Shown here: positions 8,644 to 17,018 of the stretch, piece by piece
How the letters are laid out: each line of letters starts with the position of its first letter
Position numbering within the stretch: position 1 is the first letter of the stretch
From: Oscillospiraceae bacterium
GTDB taxonomy: Bacteria > Bacillota > Clostridia > Oscillospirales > Oscillospiraceae
Assembly (NCBI GenBank): GCA_902791215.1
Contig: CADAUZ010000008.1
Span: 23,803-87,802, forward strand
Direction of reading: 5' to 3'
Length of the DNA: 64,000 nt
Notes under the pieces: generated by a model
Database searches by the model: none
Told to the model about the DNA's origin: nothing
The model's input: only the letters and a program-made list of their open reading frames with translations
Program-made: the position numbers and the translations under genes

Positions 8644-9603
8644 ATGAAGAGAAAGATATCTGGTCTGATCCTGGTCCCGCTCCTGAGTTTCACCATTCTG
8701 GGTGGAACAGTGGAGGCCGCGCCGGTGCAGAAGCCCTGGCCCACCCATGCCCCGGAGGCCACGCCCTATGTGCGGGTCTACAACGCCGAGGACTTTCCCA
8801 AGGCTGAGGAAGCGGAAACTGTGGTCTTTGAAAGCATAGAGGACTTGTGGGGACACCTCTATACGCAGTTCGGTCACTTCTACGCCAAGAGCGACGAATT
8901 GGAGATGTTCCGCTCTCTCCCGCAGGATGAACCGTATCCCTTCGTCCCGCACAGCGTCCGCTTTGAGCTGGACGAGGGCGAGGCCATGCGCATGGCACGG
9001 TACTTTGACGCCCTGGACGGCTGTGAGGCGAAGGTGATCGCCCAGCACACGCTCCAGGATGGCCTGGATACCTGGGACTACCTGACCGTCGTGACCATGA
9101 CCCCGGCGCGCTTTTTTGAGCTGAGTGAGGAAGCGGGAGAGCCTTTTTCGTTCGAGCAGCTCTATGACGGGGTACGCGAGCGCTTCGACGTGGACTACTG
9201 GCCGGGCGGCCTCTATGAACAGACGGAGGAAGACCTGAAAGTCTATGAAAAGCGCGGCTGCTTTTACTTTGAGAGCGAAACCCTCGAAACGCTTGAAAAG
9301 CTTTCCCGGGACGAGGTCTGCGACTTCACCCTGCGGGAGTACACTCCCGACGGATGGGCGCAGGACGGGCTGATGCTTGCACAAGTCCTGTGGGCCGGGG
9401 GCATCGACTCGGATCTCTACATACGCCATGACAAAGCGGAGAGCGTGTGCGTGGTGTGTCTGACGCCCGCGGAGCTGTCCTTTTGGAGCGAAAAGCTGCC
9501 GGGGCGCTATCTGGTGAGGCTCAGAGAAGCGGATGAGCTGGCACAGACAGAGCCTGACTACAGACTGCCCTTCGGCCCCAACAGGGAGGTGTACGAGGGA
9601 TGA
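8644..9603 (+). CDS. Secreted protein of unknown function, first gene of an ECF sigma operon
   Basis: This 319-residue protein has a clear N-terminal signal peptide (positively charged MKRK, a hydrophobic core, and a cleavage-like VEAAP near residue 26). The mature part is acidic and rich in Trp and Tyr, with no domain I recognise. An AAAAGGAGAAA ribosome site precedes the ATG. Its TGA overlaps the ATG of the sigma factor gene (9600-9603). It is therefore probably expressed with the sigma/anti-sigma pair and may be a sensor or effector of that system. Confidence 0.8.
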   Translation: MKRKISGLILVPLLSFTILGGTVEAAPVQKPWPTHAPEATPYVRVYNAEDFPKAEEAETVVFESIEDLWGHLYTQFGHFYAKSDELEMFRSLPQDEPYPFVPHSVRFELDEGEAMRMARYFDALDGCEAKVIAQHTLQDGLDTWDYLTVVTMTPARFFELSEEAGEPFSFEQLYDGVRERFDVDYWPGGLYEQTEEDLKVYEKRGCFYFESETLETLEKLSRDEVCDFTLREYTPDGWAQDGLMLAQVLWAGGIDSDLYIRHDKAESVCVVCLTPAELSFWSEKLPGRYLVRLREADELAQTEPDYRLPFGPNREVYEG

Positions 9604-10160
9604 ACGAACGCGCCGTACTGCGTGAGCTGAAAGCCGGGGACACCGGGGCGCTTTCGGAGATCATCGGCTTTTATACGCCCTACCTCTACACCATTGCCTC
9701 CAACATCATGGACCCGCCGATGAGCCGCGAGGACGTGGAGGAAACCGTCTCCGACACCTTTGTCCGGCTCTGGGAGCACCGGGACGAGGTCACGCCCGGT
9801 AAATTAAAGCCCTGGCTTGCCGCCGTTGTGCGCAACTGTGCAAAGGATGTCCTGCGTTCCCATAAGCTCCACGCGCCGCTGGACGACGACGTACTGGAAA
9901 TCGCCGTGCCGGACGGCATGGAGGAAAGCGTCCTGCGCGAAGAGCTCACAGCAATTGCCCGCGAGGCGGTGGACTCTCTCGGTGAGCCCGACAGCGAGAT
10001 TTTCAAGCGCCACTATTTTCTCTATCAGAAGACCGATGAAATTGCCGCCGTGCTCGACATGAACGCCGCCACGGTGCGCACCAGGCTACGGCGCGGGCGG
10101 GAACGCCTGCGGGAGTACTTCGGCGAAAGGGGGTACAGCTGTGCAGATCCGAATCTCTGA
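9600..10160 (+). CDS. ECF-type RNA polymerase sigma factor
   Basis: This 186-residue protein has the two-domain ECF layout. Region 2 (residues 15-85) includes VSDTFVRLWEHRDEV and KPWLAAVVRNCAKDVLR. Region 4 (residues 115-170) includes an HTH in which KTDEIAAVLDMNAATVRTRLRRGRERLRE is the recognition segment. It directs RNA polymerase to a private regulon, probably including its own operon. It overlaps the upstream secreted protein gene by 4 nt and the downstream anti-sigma-like gene by 20 nt. Confidence 0.9.
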   Translation: MNERAVLRELKAGDTGALSEIIGFYTPYLYTIASNIMDPPMSREDVEETVSDTFVRLWEHRDEVTPGKLKPWLAAVVRNCAKDVLRSHKLHAPLDDDVLEIAVPDGMEESVLREELTAIAREAVDSLGEPDSEIFKRHYFLYQKTDEIAAVLDMNAATVRTRLRRGRERLREYFGERGYSCADPNL

Positions 10161-10968
10161 TCTCATGGACGAATGCTGCCCGACGGACGTAAGTCTCGGG
10201 GCAGACGATAAAGATATGGCCCGGCGCGTAAATGCGTCCGTCATGGCAAAAATCGGGGCGGAGCAGCCGAAGCCCCACAGGAAAGCAAAGCGGACACTGC
10301 GCACGCTGCTGCTCGTCGCCGTGATCGCGGCCCTGATGGGCACCGCGGCCTACGCCGCCTCCGGTTGGTTCATGGGCCTTAAAAAGGCCGAGGAGCCTGT
10401 GACGGGCCATTACCGCGCGGTGGACAAAGACGGCAATCTTAAGACCGACTACAAGCTCAGCTTCCCCGACGCGGGGATGGTGCTCACGTTCGAGGGCCCG
10501 GTCGAGCGCTCCAATCAGCCCGAGTTTCGCTGCTTCTACCTCCCGAGCGAGGCAGACTTCGGCTTCACCGACAAAGACGGCTGGGCGACCTATCTCTCCG
10601 ATCAGGGCGAGGGCTCCAGCATCCCCTATATTGTGGGCGCATCGAATGTGCGTGCGGGCAACCACCGCCGCATCATCAACGGCGAAGTCACCACCGTGAA
10701 GGAAGAAATCTGGGGCGACTGGCAGGTGACGGAGCTTACAAGCGACTACACCCACTGCACCCAGCGCTGGAACTATGAGCGGGCAAATTACGTCCTGCTT
10801 TTCAACAGTGAAAAGGGCTGGCTTGTCATGATCAGCGGCACGGACGATCTCGACACGCTCGAGCACATCGCGCGCGAGCTGGAGATCCGCGACAGCGGCG
10901 AGCCCGCCTTCTCCGGCGAGGACAGCGCCATCGAATCCATCGGCATCCTTGACCCGGGAAGAGGATGA
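10141..10968 (+). CDS. Probable membrane anti-sigma protein
   Basis: This 275-residue protein has a cytoplasmic N-terminal part of about 55 residues, one membrane helix (LRTLLLVAVIAALMGTAAY near residues 58-78), and an extracytoplasmic domain of about 190 residues that resembles the DUF4367-type domains found beside ECF sigma genes. The position overlapping the sigma gene supports an anti-sigma role, although no conserved anti-sigma zinc motif is seen. The GTG at 10141 sits 7 nt after a GGGGG ribosome site inside the sigma gene. An ATG at 10165 is an alternative. Confidence 0.75.
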   Translation: MQIRISDLMDECCPTDVSLGADDKDMARRVNASVMAKIGAEQPKPHRKAKRTLRTLLLVAVIAALMGTAAYAASGWFMGLKKAEEPVTGHYRAVDKDGNLKTDYKLSFPDAGMVLTFEGPVERSNQPEFRCFYLPSEADFGFTDKDGWATYLSDQGEGSSIPYIVGASNVRAGNHRRIINGEVTTVKEEIWGDWQVTELTSDYTHCTQRWNYERANYVLLFNSEKGWLVMISGTDDLDTLEHIARELEIRDSGEPAFSGEDSAIESIGILDPGRG

Positions 10969-10981
10969 GCACTTTTCGTCC

Positions 10982-11028
10982 CCCCTCCGCATAGTCTGGT
11001 AACAGATTGTCAGCGGAGGGGCTTTTTT
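10982..11028 (+). terminator. Intrinsic terminator whose 3' arm doubles as the ZIP gene ribosome site
   Basis: CCCCTCCGC (10982-10990) pairs with GCGGAGGGG (11013-11021) and is followed by CTTTTTT. The next codon, ATG at 11029, starts the ZIP transporter, and the only ribosome-site-like sequence (GGAGGGG, 11015-11021) lies within the 3' arm of the hairpin. Folding would therefore both stop transcription and hide the ribosome site. Confidence 0.75.
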
Positions 11029-11760
11029 ATGACTTCAACCTTCCTGTGGGCTCTCGCGGGTACACAGTTTATTTTTCTCATGACGACGCTCGGCGCGTCG
11101 CTGGTGTTCTTCCTGCGCTCTTCAGCGCCGCGCTTTCAGACCGTTCTGCCCGGCTTTGCGGGCGGGGTGATGGCGGCGGCCTCGGTGTGGAGTCTGCTGC
11201 TGCCCGCCATCGAGCAGGTAAGCGCCGAAGGGCGGCTGCCCGCGTGGCTGCCCGCGGCGGCAGGGCTTGTGCTCGGCGCGCTCTTTCTCACGGCGGCGGA
11301 CGCCCTGCAGGGCGGCGCGCGGGGGCGGGACCGCATGCTCTTTACCGCCATCACGCTCCACAACATCCCTGAGGGCATGGCGGTGGGCCTCGCCTTCGCC
11401 CTCGCCGCCGACGGGGAGGGGCTGGCCGCGGCGCTGGCGCTTGCCCTCGGCATCGGCATACAGAACTTTCCCGAGGGAGCGGCGGTGTCTCTGCCGCTTC
11501 GCAGCCGGGGCATGGGGCGGGGCAAAGCGTTTCTCTGGGGCATGGGCTCCGGCGCGGTGGAGCCGGTATTCGGGATGCTGGCGGTGTTCGCCGCCTCGCT
11601 CATACACCCCGCCATGCCTTGGCTCCTGAGCTTTTCCGCCGGGGCCATGCTCTATGTCACGGCGCACGAGCTCTGTCCCGAGGCCGCCGACCGGGCCGGG
11701 TCGCTTGCCTTCATCGGCGGCTTCGCGCTGATGATGGCGCTGGACGTTGCGTTAACATAG
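11029..11760 (+). CDS. ZIP family metal transporter
   Basis: This 243-residue membrane protein has seven to eight predicted helices. It carries the ZIP metal-site signatures HNIPEGMAVGLAFA (helix IV) and IQNFPEGAAVSLPL (helix V). The family imports Zn2+ or related divalent metals into the cytoplasm; the substrate here is not determined by the sequence. The middle loop lacks a His-rich stretch. The ATG follows the poly-T of a terminator hairpin directly, so expression may depend on read-through or on refolding of that hairpin. Confidence 0.88.
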   Translation: MTSTFLWALAGTQFIFLMTTLGASLVFFLRSSAPRFQTVLPGFAGGVMAAASVWSLLLPAIEQVSAEGRLPAWLPAAAGLVLGALFLTAADALQGGARGRDRMLFTAITLHNIPEGMAVGLAFALAADGEGLAAALALALGIGIQNFPEGAAVSLPLRSRGMGRGKAFLWGMGSGAVEPVFGMLAVFAASLIHPAMPWLLSFSAGAMLYVTAHELCPEAADRAGSLAFIGGFALMMALDVALT

Positions 11761-11779
11761 ACAAATTTGCATGGTAATT

Positions 11780-11798
11780 CTTGTGAAGTTTTCACAAG
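11780..11798. promoter_or_regulatory. Rex-like inverted repeat upstream of the rnf operon
   Basis: CTTGTGAA (11780-11787) and TTCACAAG (11791-11798) are perfect 8-bp inverted arms around GTT. The arms match the TTGTGAA/TTCACAA type of the NADH-responsive repressor Rex, but the centre is 3 nt rather than the usual 4. It lies about 60 bp upstream of the likely -35 element of rnfC, so its role is suggestive only. Confidence 0.4.
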
Positions 11799-11859
11799 AT
11801 CGCCCTTGCCTTGTGATAAACTTGTCATGAAAAATTACGAAAATTTCCGATGAAAAAAG

Positions 11860-11887
11860 TAGACACCGCTCCTGTTCTTATGATAAT
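11860..11887 (+). promoter_or_regulatory. Candidate promoter of the rnf operon
   Basis: TAGACA (11860-11865) and GATAAT (11882-11887) are separated by 16 bp and lie about 50 nt before the rnfC start. Both match the vegetative sigma factor consensus with one or two mismatches. Confidence 0.45.
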
Positions 11888-11935
11888 ATAAGTAAGTAAA
11901 CTCCGTACCACGTAAAATGTAACGAGGTGAAGTGT

Positions 11936-13282
11936 ATGGCATTTAAATTTAAGGGCGGTGTCCATCCCGATTACCGGAAGCATCCCGAGATTCCCGTGAC
12001 CGTGATCGCACCGCCGCAGCAGGTCGTCATCCCCATGGCGCAGCACATCGGCGCCCCCTGCACCCCGCTGGTGAAAAAGGGCGACCATGTGAACATGTAC
12101 CAGAAGATCGGCGAGAATTCCGCGCCTGTCTCCGCGCCCGTCCACGCCTCCGTCTCCGGCACGGTCGTGGCCGTGGAGCCGAGGCCCCATCCCCTCGGGG
12201 ATATGGTCATGTCCGTTGTGATCGAAAACGACGGGCTTGACACACCCGAGCTCCTGCCGCCGCTGACCGAGGATCAGCTCAAAGACCCCCTGTCCATTCT
12301 CCAGCGCATCCGCGAGGCCGGTGTCGTCGGCATGGGCGGGGCCATGTTCCCCACCGCCTTCAAAATTTCCAGCGGCATCGGCAAGGTGGACACGCTCATC
12401 ATCAACGGGGCCGAGTGCGAGCCCTACATCAACGGCGACCACCTCACCATGCGCTACCATCCGGACGAGCTTCTGAAGGGTATCGAGCTTGCCCGCATCG
12501 CGCAGGGTGTGAACAAGGTCTACTACGGCATCGAGAAGAACAAGCAGGACGCCATTGACCTGCTCAATGCTCACGGCGCGAAGGAGATGGGCATCATCAT
12601 TGAGCCCGAGAGCACGCTCTACCCCCAGGGCGGCGAGAAAATGCAGATCAAGGCCATGACCAACCGTGAGGTCAAGCCCGGCGGGCTGCCCGCGGGCGTC
12701 GGCTGCTGCGTCATTTCCACCCGCACCGCGTATGCCATCTATCAGGCATGTTATGAGGGCAAGAGCGTAATCGAGCGCATCGTCACCGTCGACGGCAGCG
12801 CGATCAAGCTTCCCGTCAACGCCGTGATCCGCGTCGGCACCAGCTTCGGCTATATCGCCGAGCAGTGCGGCGGCTTTGTGCGCACCCCGCGCAAGATCGT
12901 CCTGGGCGGGCCGATGATGGGTATCTGCGCCACCACGCTCGACGCGGTCACCGTCAAGGGCACCGCCGGCGTCCTCTTCTTCACCGAGGATGAGGACCGC
13001 ACCGTGGAGGAACCCACCTGCATCCGCTGCGGCAAGTGCATCAATGTGTGTCCCATGCGCCTTGAGCCGACCTACATGTACCAGTATTACAAGAAACGCG
13101 ACTTTGAAATGCTGGAGAAGTACCACGTCACCGACTGCATCGAGTGCGGCAGCTGCACCTTCCGCTGCCCGGCGCGCATGCCGCTGACCCATGCATTCAA
13201 GACCGCCAAGCTCATGATCCAGGCCAAGAACGCCAAGGAGAAGGCCAAAGCGGAAGCCGCGAAGAAGGAGGCCGGAAAATGA
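11936..13282 (+). CDS. rnfC: Rnf complex subunit RnfC
   Basis: This 448-residue peripheral subunit of the ferredoxin:NAD+ oxidoreductase (Rnf) binds NADH/FMN and two [4Fe-4S] clusters. Visible features are the N-terminal FKGGVHPDYRKH, the nucleotide-binding stretch VVGMGGAMFPTAFK (residues about 120-135), the SLBB-like region, and the two cysteine clusters CIRCGKCINVCP and CIECGSCTFRCP near the C-terminus. The C-terminus is Lys/Ala rich. The ATG at 11936, 8 nt after a GAGG site, is preferred over an upstream in-frame GTG. It is the first gene of the operon and overlaps rnfD by 4 nt. Confidence 0.96.
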   Translation: MAFKFKGGVHPDYRKHPEIPVTVIAPPQQVVIPMAQHIGAPCTPLVKKGDHVNMYQKIGENSAPVSAPVHASVSGTVVAVEPRPHPLGDMVMSVVIENDGLDTPELLPPLTEDQLKDPLSILQRIREAGVVGMGGAMFPTAFKISSGIGKVDTLIINGAECEPYINGDHLTMRYHPDELLKGIELARIAQGVNKVYYGIEKNKQDAIDLLNAHGAKEMGIIIEPESTLYPQGGEKMQIKAMTNREVKPGGLPAGVGCCVISTRTAYAIYQACYEGKSVIERIVTVDGSAIKLPVNAVIRVGTSFGYIAEQCGGFVRTPRKIVLGGPMMGICATTLDAVTVKGTAGVLFFTEDEDRTVEEPTCIRCGKCINVCPMRLEPTYMYQYYKKRDFEMLEKYHVTDCIECGSCTFRCPARMPLTHAFKTAKLMIQAKNAKEKAKAEAAKKEAGK

Positions 13283-14277
13283 ACGAGAAGAAAGAACGCA
13301 TGATCTTTGATGTCACGTACCAGCCCCAGGTACGCACCGTGCGCGACACCCAGCGCATCATGCTCGACGTGATCATCGCCACGCTTCCCATCGTGGGCTT
13401 CGGCGTGTACCGCTACGGCTGGCACGCGCTGCTGCTGGTGGTTTCGAGCATGGCCGCCGCCGTGTTCTTTGAGTGGGCCTACCGCAGGCTCCTCAAAAAG
13501 TCCATCACCATAGACGATCTGTCCGCCGCGGTCACGGGCCTGCTGCTCGTGATGGTGCTGCCCCCGCAGACGCCCGTGTGGATGGCGGTCATCGGCGACT
13601 TCTTTGCCATTGTCATCGTCAAGCAGCTCTACGGCGGCATCGGCAAGAACTTCTTAAACCCCGCCCTCGCGGGCCGCGCGTTTCTGACCGCGTCCTATTC
13701 GGGCGTGCTGACCGTCGTGGTCATCGACGGCGTCACCTCCGCCACCCCGCTGGGCTACCTCTACGGCGACGCGCCGATGCCCTTCACCCTGGCGCAGAGC
13801 TTCTTCGGCGCCATCCCCGGCAGCATCGGCGAGATCAGCTCCTTTGCCATCCTCGCGGGCGCGGCCTACCTCATCGCCCGCAAGGTCATCCGCTGGCGTA
13901 TCCCGGCCTCCGTCATCGGCACCGTCTTCGTGCTGAGCTTTCTCGGCGGGCACGCGGGCTACAGCCGCTTTGAGTGGGCGCTGCAGAACGTTTGCGCGGG
14001 CGGCGTGATGTTCACCGGCATCTTCATGGCCACCGACTACTCTACCTCCCCCGTCACCATCAACGGCCAGATCATCTACGGCATCGGCATCGGGGCGCTG
14101 ACCATGCTCATCCGCTACTTCGGCGGCTATGCCGAGGGCTGCTCCTACGCCATCCTCATCATGAACCTCACCACCTGGGCCCTTGACAAGCTCTGCCACC
14201 GCCGCCAGTTCGGCGTGTCCCGCAAAGACTTTTATCTGAGCAAAAAGGCGAAGAAGAACAAGGAGGCCGTGTCATGA
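13279..14277 (+). CDS. rnfD: Rnf complex subunit RnfD
   Basis: This 332-residue membrane subunit starts at the ATG inside the rnfC stop. It has multiple membrane helices and the segment GIGKNFLNPALAGRAFL. The flavinylation-type motif MATDYSTSPVT (about residue 250) is where FMN is covalently attached through a threonine in this family. RnfD forms part of the ion-translocating membrane core and is homologous to NqrB. Its stop overlaps rnfG by 4 nt. Confidence 0.95.
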   Translation: MNEKKERMIFDVTYQPQVRTVRDTQRIMLDVIIATLPIVGFGVYRYGWHALLLVVSSMAAAVFFEWAYRRLLKKSITIDDLSAAVTGLLLVMVLPPQTPVWMAVIGDFFAIVIVKQLYGGIGKNFLNPALAGRAFLTASYSGVLTVVVIDGVTSATPLGYLYGDAPMPFTLAQSFFGAIPGSIGEISSFAILAGAAYLIARKVIRWRIPASVIGTVFVLSFLGGHAGYSRFEWALQNVCAGGVMFTGIFMATDYSTSPVTINGQIIYGIGIGALTMLIRYFGGYAEGCSYAILIMNLTTWALDKLCHRRQFGVSRKDFYLSKKAKKNKEAVS

Positions 14278-14813
14278 ATAAAATTCTGAAGCTTGCCCTC
14301 GTTCTTCTCGCCGTCAGCGCCATCGTCGCGGGCGTGCTCGGCGTCATCAACGAGCTGACCTACCCCGTCATCGACGCGCAGAAGCAGGCCAAGACCGCCG
14401 AGGCTTTCGCCAGCGTCCTCAAGGCCGACCGCTTCGACGAGATCGAGTTTGATAACCCCGACTTCCCCACCGTGCTCACCGTACATAAGGCGGAGGGTGT
14501 CGGCTACGTCGTGACCTCCAAGTTCTCCGGCGCGCAGGGCAACATCACCCTCGCCGTCGGCGTGGACAACGACTACAAGTGCACCGGCATCTCCGTCATC
14601 GAGCATTCCGAGACCTCCGGCCTCGGCGCCAACGCCGCCAGCACCGGCGAGGTCGGCGTGAACTTCCGCAAGCAGTTTGTCGGCCAGGACGAGAGCATCG
14701 CGCTCTCTAACGCCGGCGGCAGCATCGACGCCCTGACCGGCGCGACCATCACCTCCCGTGCCATCACGGAGGCCGTCGCGACCAGCATCCAGGCCGTCAA
14801 AACTCTGGGTTAA
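14274..14813 (+). CDS. rnfG: Rnf complex subunit RnfG (FMN-binding)
   Basis: This 179-residue subunit has one N-terminal membrane helix (residues 5-25) and an FMN_bind domain outside the membrane. The covalent FMN site is visible as DALTGATITSRAIT, where the S/TGATxT motif threonine carries FMN. It passes electrons between the RnfD and RnfC sides. A flavin transferase (ApbE) is needed for maturation, but none is encoded in this window. The gene overlaps rnfD and is followed 14 nt later by rnfE. Confidence 0.95.
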   Translation: MNKILKLALVLLAVSAIVAGVLGVINELTYPVIDAQKQAKTAEAFASVLKADRFDEIEFDNPDFPTVLTVHKAEGVGYVVTSKFSGAQGNITLAVGVDNDYKCTGISVIEHSETSGLGANAASTGEVGVNFRKQFVGQDESIALSNAGGSIDALTGATITSRAITEAVATSIQAVKTLG

Positions 14814-14827
14814 GGAGGGCTGAGAGA

Positions 14828-15520
14828 ATGGACCGTAAAAAACAGTTTACCGAAGGCCTGATCACCAATAACCCCGTCCTTGTTCAGCAGATCGGCATGT
14901 GCGCCACCATGGCCATCACCACCACGCTCTTCAACGGCGTCGGCATGGGCCTGTCGGTGCTCATCATCCTCACCTGCTGCAACGTGGTTATCTCCGCCAT
15001 CCGGCATATCATCCCGGGCGAAATTCGCCTTGCGATCTTCGTGGTCGTCATCGCGGGCTTCGTCACCATCGTGGACCTGCTGCTGCAGGCCTTCGTCCCC
15101 GCGCTGAGTGAAGCGTTGGGCGTGTTTATCCCGCTCATCGTCGTCAACTGCATCATCATCGGCCGCGCGGAGGCTTTCTGCCAGAAGATGCCCGTCAAGG
15201 ACTCCTTCTTCGACGGTATCTTCCAGGGTCTGGGCTACACCTGCGTGCTGATCGTGATGTGCGTCGTGCGTGAGTTTCTGGGCTCCGGGCGCTTCGGCGG
15301 CGGCCTCATAGACATCTCCAACGGCTTCCGCTTCACCCTCGACGGCACCGGCGCCGGCATCCAGATCTTCCCCGAGAGCTACGGCGCATCCATCCTGTCC
15401 CTCCCCTTCGGCGGCTTCCTCACACTCGGTTTCCTGATCGCCGCCATGCAGTACGCGCTGAAAAAGGCCGAGGACAAGAAGGCCAAAAAAGCGGAGAAAG
15501 AGAAGGAGGCTGAGAAGTAA
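14828..15520 (+). CDS. rnfE: Rnf complex subunit RnfE
   Basis: This 230-residue integral membrane protein of the NqrD/RnfE family has six membrane helices and the conserved N-terminal EGLITNNPVLVQQIGMC. It pairs with RnfA in the membrane and helps bind an Fe centre between them (conserved Cys in TCCNVVISAIRH). The C-terminus is Lys/Glu rich and extends further than in many homologues. The stop shares its last base with the ATG of rnfA (TAATG), indicating coupling. Confidence 0.95.
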   Translation: MDRKKQFTEGLITNNPVLVQQIGMCATMAITTTLFNGVGMGLSVLIILTCCNVVISAIRHIIPGEIRLAIFVVVIAGFVTIVDLLLQAFVPALSEALGVFIPLIVVNCIIIGRAEAFCQKMPVKDSFFDGIFQGLGYTCVLIVMCVVREFLGSGRFGGGLIDISNGFRFTLDGTGAGIQIFPESYGASILSLPFGGFLTLGFLIAAMQYALKKAEDKKAKKAEKEKEAEK

Positions 15521-16107
15521 TGCTTAGCAATATCATTCAGATCTCGCTGGGAGCGATCCTGATCAACAACTTCATCTTCTCCCAGTTCCTCGGCTGCTGC
15601 CCGTTTCTGGGCTGCTCCAACAAGGTGGACACCGCCCTCGGCATGGGCCTTGCGGTCGTGTTCGTCATGGGTCTCGCCTCCGCCATCTGCTGGGTCATCA
15701 ACGAGTACATCCTCGTCGCCCTGCATCTGGAGTTTTTGCAGACCCTCGCCTTCATCCTGGTCATTGCGGCGCTGGTGCAGTTTGTGGAGATGTTCCTGAA
15801 AAAGATGGTCCCGTCGCTGTACTCCGCCCTCGGTATCTTCCTCCCCCTCATCACCACCAACTGCGCCGTTCTCGGCGTGGTGCTGCTGAACGTCCAGAAC
15901 AACTACAACTTCATCGAGTCCCTGGTCTACGGCATCACCGGCGGCATCGGCTTCCTGCTCGCCATCGTCCTCTTTGCAAGCGTGCGTGAGCGCGTGGAGT
16001 TTGCCGAGTATCCCGAGTGCTTCCGCGGCTTCTCCATCTGCCTTGTCTCCGCCGCGCTCGTGGCGCTGGCCTTCATGGGCTTCAGCGGCATGGCCATCCC
16101 GGTATAA
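15520..16107 (+). CDS. rnfA: Rnf complex subunit RnfA
   Basis: This 195-residue integral membrane protein of the NqrE/RnfA family has six helices, with the conserved NNFIFSQFLGCCPFLG near the N-terminus and LPLITTNCAVLGV in the middle. It forms a pseudo-symmetric pair with RnfE. The ATG overlaps the rnfE TAA. It is followed 15 nt later by rnfB with a GGAGGG ribosome site. Confidence 0.96.
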   Translation: MLSNIIQISLGAILINNFIFSQFLGCCPFLGCSNKVDTALGMGLAVVFVMGLASAICWVINEYILVALHLEFLQTLAFILVIAALVQFVEMFLKKMVPSLYSALGIFLPLITTNCAVLGVVLLNVQNNYNFIESLVYGITGGIGFLLAIVLFASVRERVEFAEYPECFRGFSICLVSAALVALAFMGFSGMAIPV

Positions 16108-16122
16108 GGAGGGCGTGAAGCT

Positions 16123-16920
16123 ATGAAAACGATACTTCTTTCCATGCTCGTCCTCGGTGTGCTGGGCGGTGTCTTCGGCGCGCTGCTGGCCTTTGCCTCC
16201 AAGATCTTCCACGTTGAGGTCGACCCCAAGCAGGCCGCCGTGCGTGAAGTCCTCGCGGGCGCCAACTGCGGCGGCTGCGGCTACCCCGGCTGTGACGGCT
16301 ACGCCGCCGCGGTCGCCAAGGGCGAGGCCCCCTGCAACAAGTGCGTCGCGGGCGGCGCGGCAGTGGCCGAGAAAGTCTCCGAGATCATGGGCGTGTCCGC
16401 CGACGCTGCCGACAAAATGGTCGCCTTCGTCCCCTGCTCCGGCTGCGAGGGTGTGGCGGAAAAGCGCTTCAACTACACCGGCCCCATCGACTGCCAGGCC
16501 GCCATGCTCTTCGGCGGCAAGAGCAACAAGCTCTGCACCTTCGCCTGCATCGGTCTCGGCAACTGCGAGCGCGCCTGCCAGTTTGACGCCATGCATGTCG
16601 TAAACGGCATCGCGCATGTCGACCGCTCCAAGTGCGTCGGCTGCGGCGCATGTGTGGACACCTGCCCCAAGAACATCGTGAAGCTCATTCCCGACAGCCT
16701 CCGCATCCATCCCGCCTGCTCCAGCCACGACAAGGGCGGCGTCGTGATGAAGGTCTGCACGGCGGGCTGTATCGGCTGCATGAAGTGTCAGCGCGAGTGC
16801 CCGGCGGGCGCCATCGTCGTCAAAGACGCCCTGGCCGAAGTCGATCCCGAAAAGTGCATCGGCTGCGGCAAATGCGCCGAGGTCTGCCCGAGACACATCA
16901 TCACGGACTTCACCGCGTAA
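16123..16920 (+). CDS. rnfB: Rnf complex subunit RnfB (ferredoxin-type)
   Basis: This 265-residue subunit has an N-terminal membrane helix, a 4Fe-4S domain with ANCGGCGYPGCDGYA, a CxxxC/CxxxxxC cluster (CTFACIGLGNCERAC), and ferredoxin clusters CVGCGACVDTCP, CIGCMKCQRECP and CIGCGKCAEVCP. It takes electrons from reduced ferredoxin at the cytoplasmic side. It is the last gene of rnfCDGEAB, the clostridial order, and is followed by a strong terminator. Confidence 0.96.
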   Translation: MKTILLSMLVLGVLGGVFGALLAFASKIFHVEVDPKQAAVREVLAGANCGGCGYPGCDGYAAAVAKGEAPCNKCVAGGAAVAEKVSEIMGVSADAADKMVAFVPCSGCEGVAEKRFNYTGPIDCQAAMLFGGKSNKLCTFACIGLGNCERACQFDAMHVVNGIAHVDRSKCVGCGACVDTCPKNIVKLIPDSLRIHPACSSHDKGGVVMKVCTAGCIGCMKCQRECPAGAIVVKDALAEVDPEKCIGCGKCAEVCPRHIITDFTA

Positions 16921-16936
16921 AACATATCCTTATAGC

Positions 16937-16966
16937 AAAAAAGCTCCCGTTTTGGGAGCTTTTTTG
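16937..16966 (+). terminator. Intrinsic terminator of the rnf operon
   Basis: AAGCTCCC (16941-16948) and GGGAGCTT (16954-16961) flank a 5-nt loop and are followed by a T-run. A run of A on the 5' side makes it usable from both strands, so it may also serve the convergent kinase gene. Confidence 0.85.
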
Positions 16967-17018
16967 TTATGTATTTTTATCATCCTGAGTGAAACGAAGG
17001 ATCTTGCCTGATGATCAC

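Noticed and set aside
15379..16896. Long minus-strand frame opposite rnfA and rnfB
   Set aside because: It overlaps two unmistakable Rnf subunits and is compositionally biased (Ala/Asp/His).
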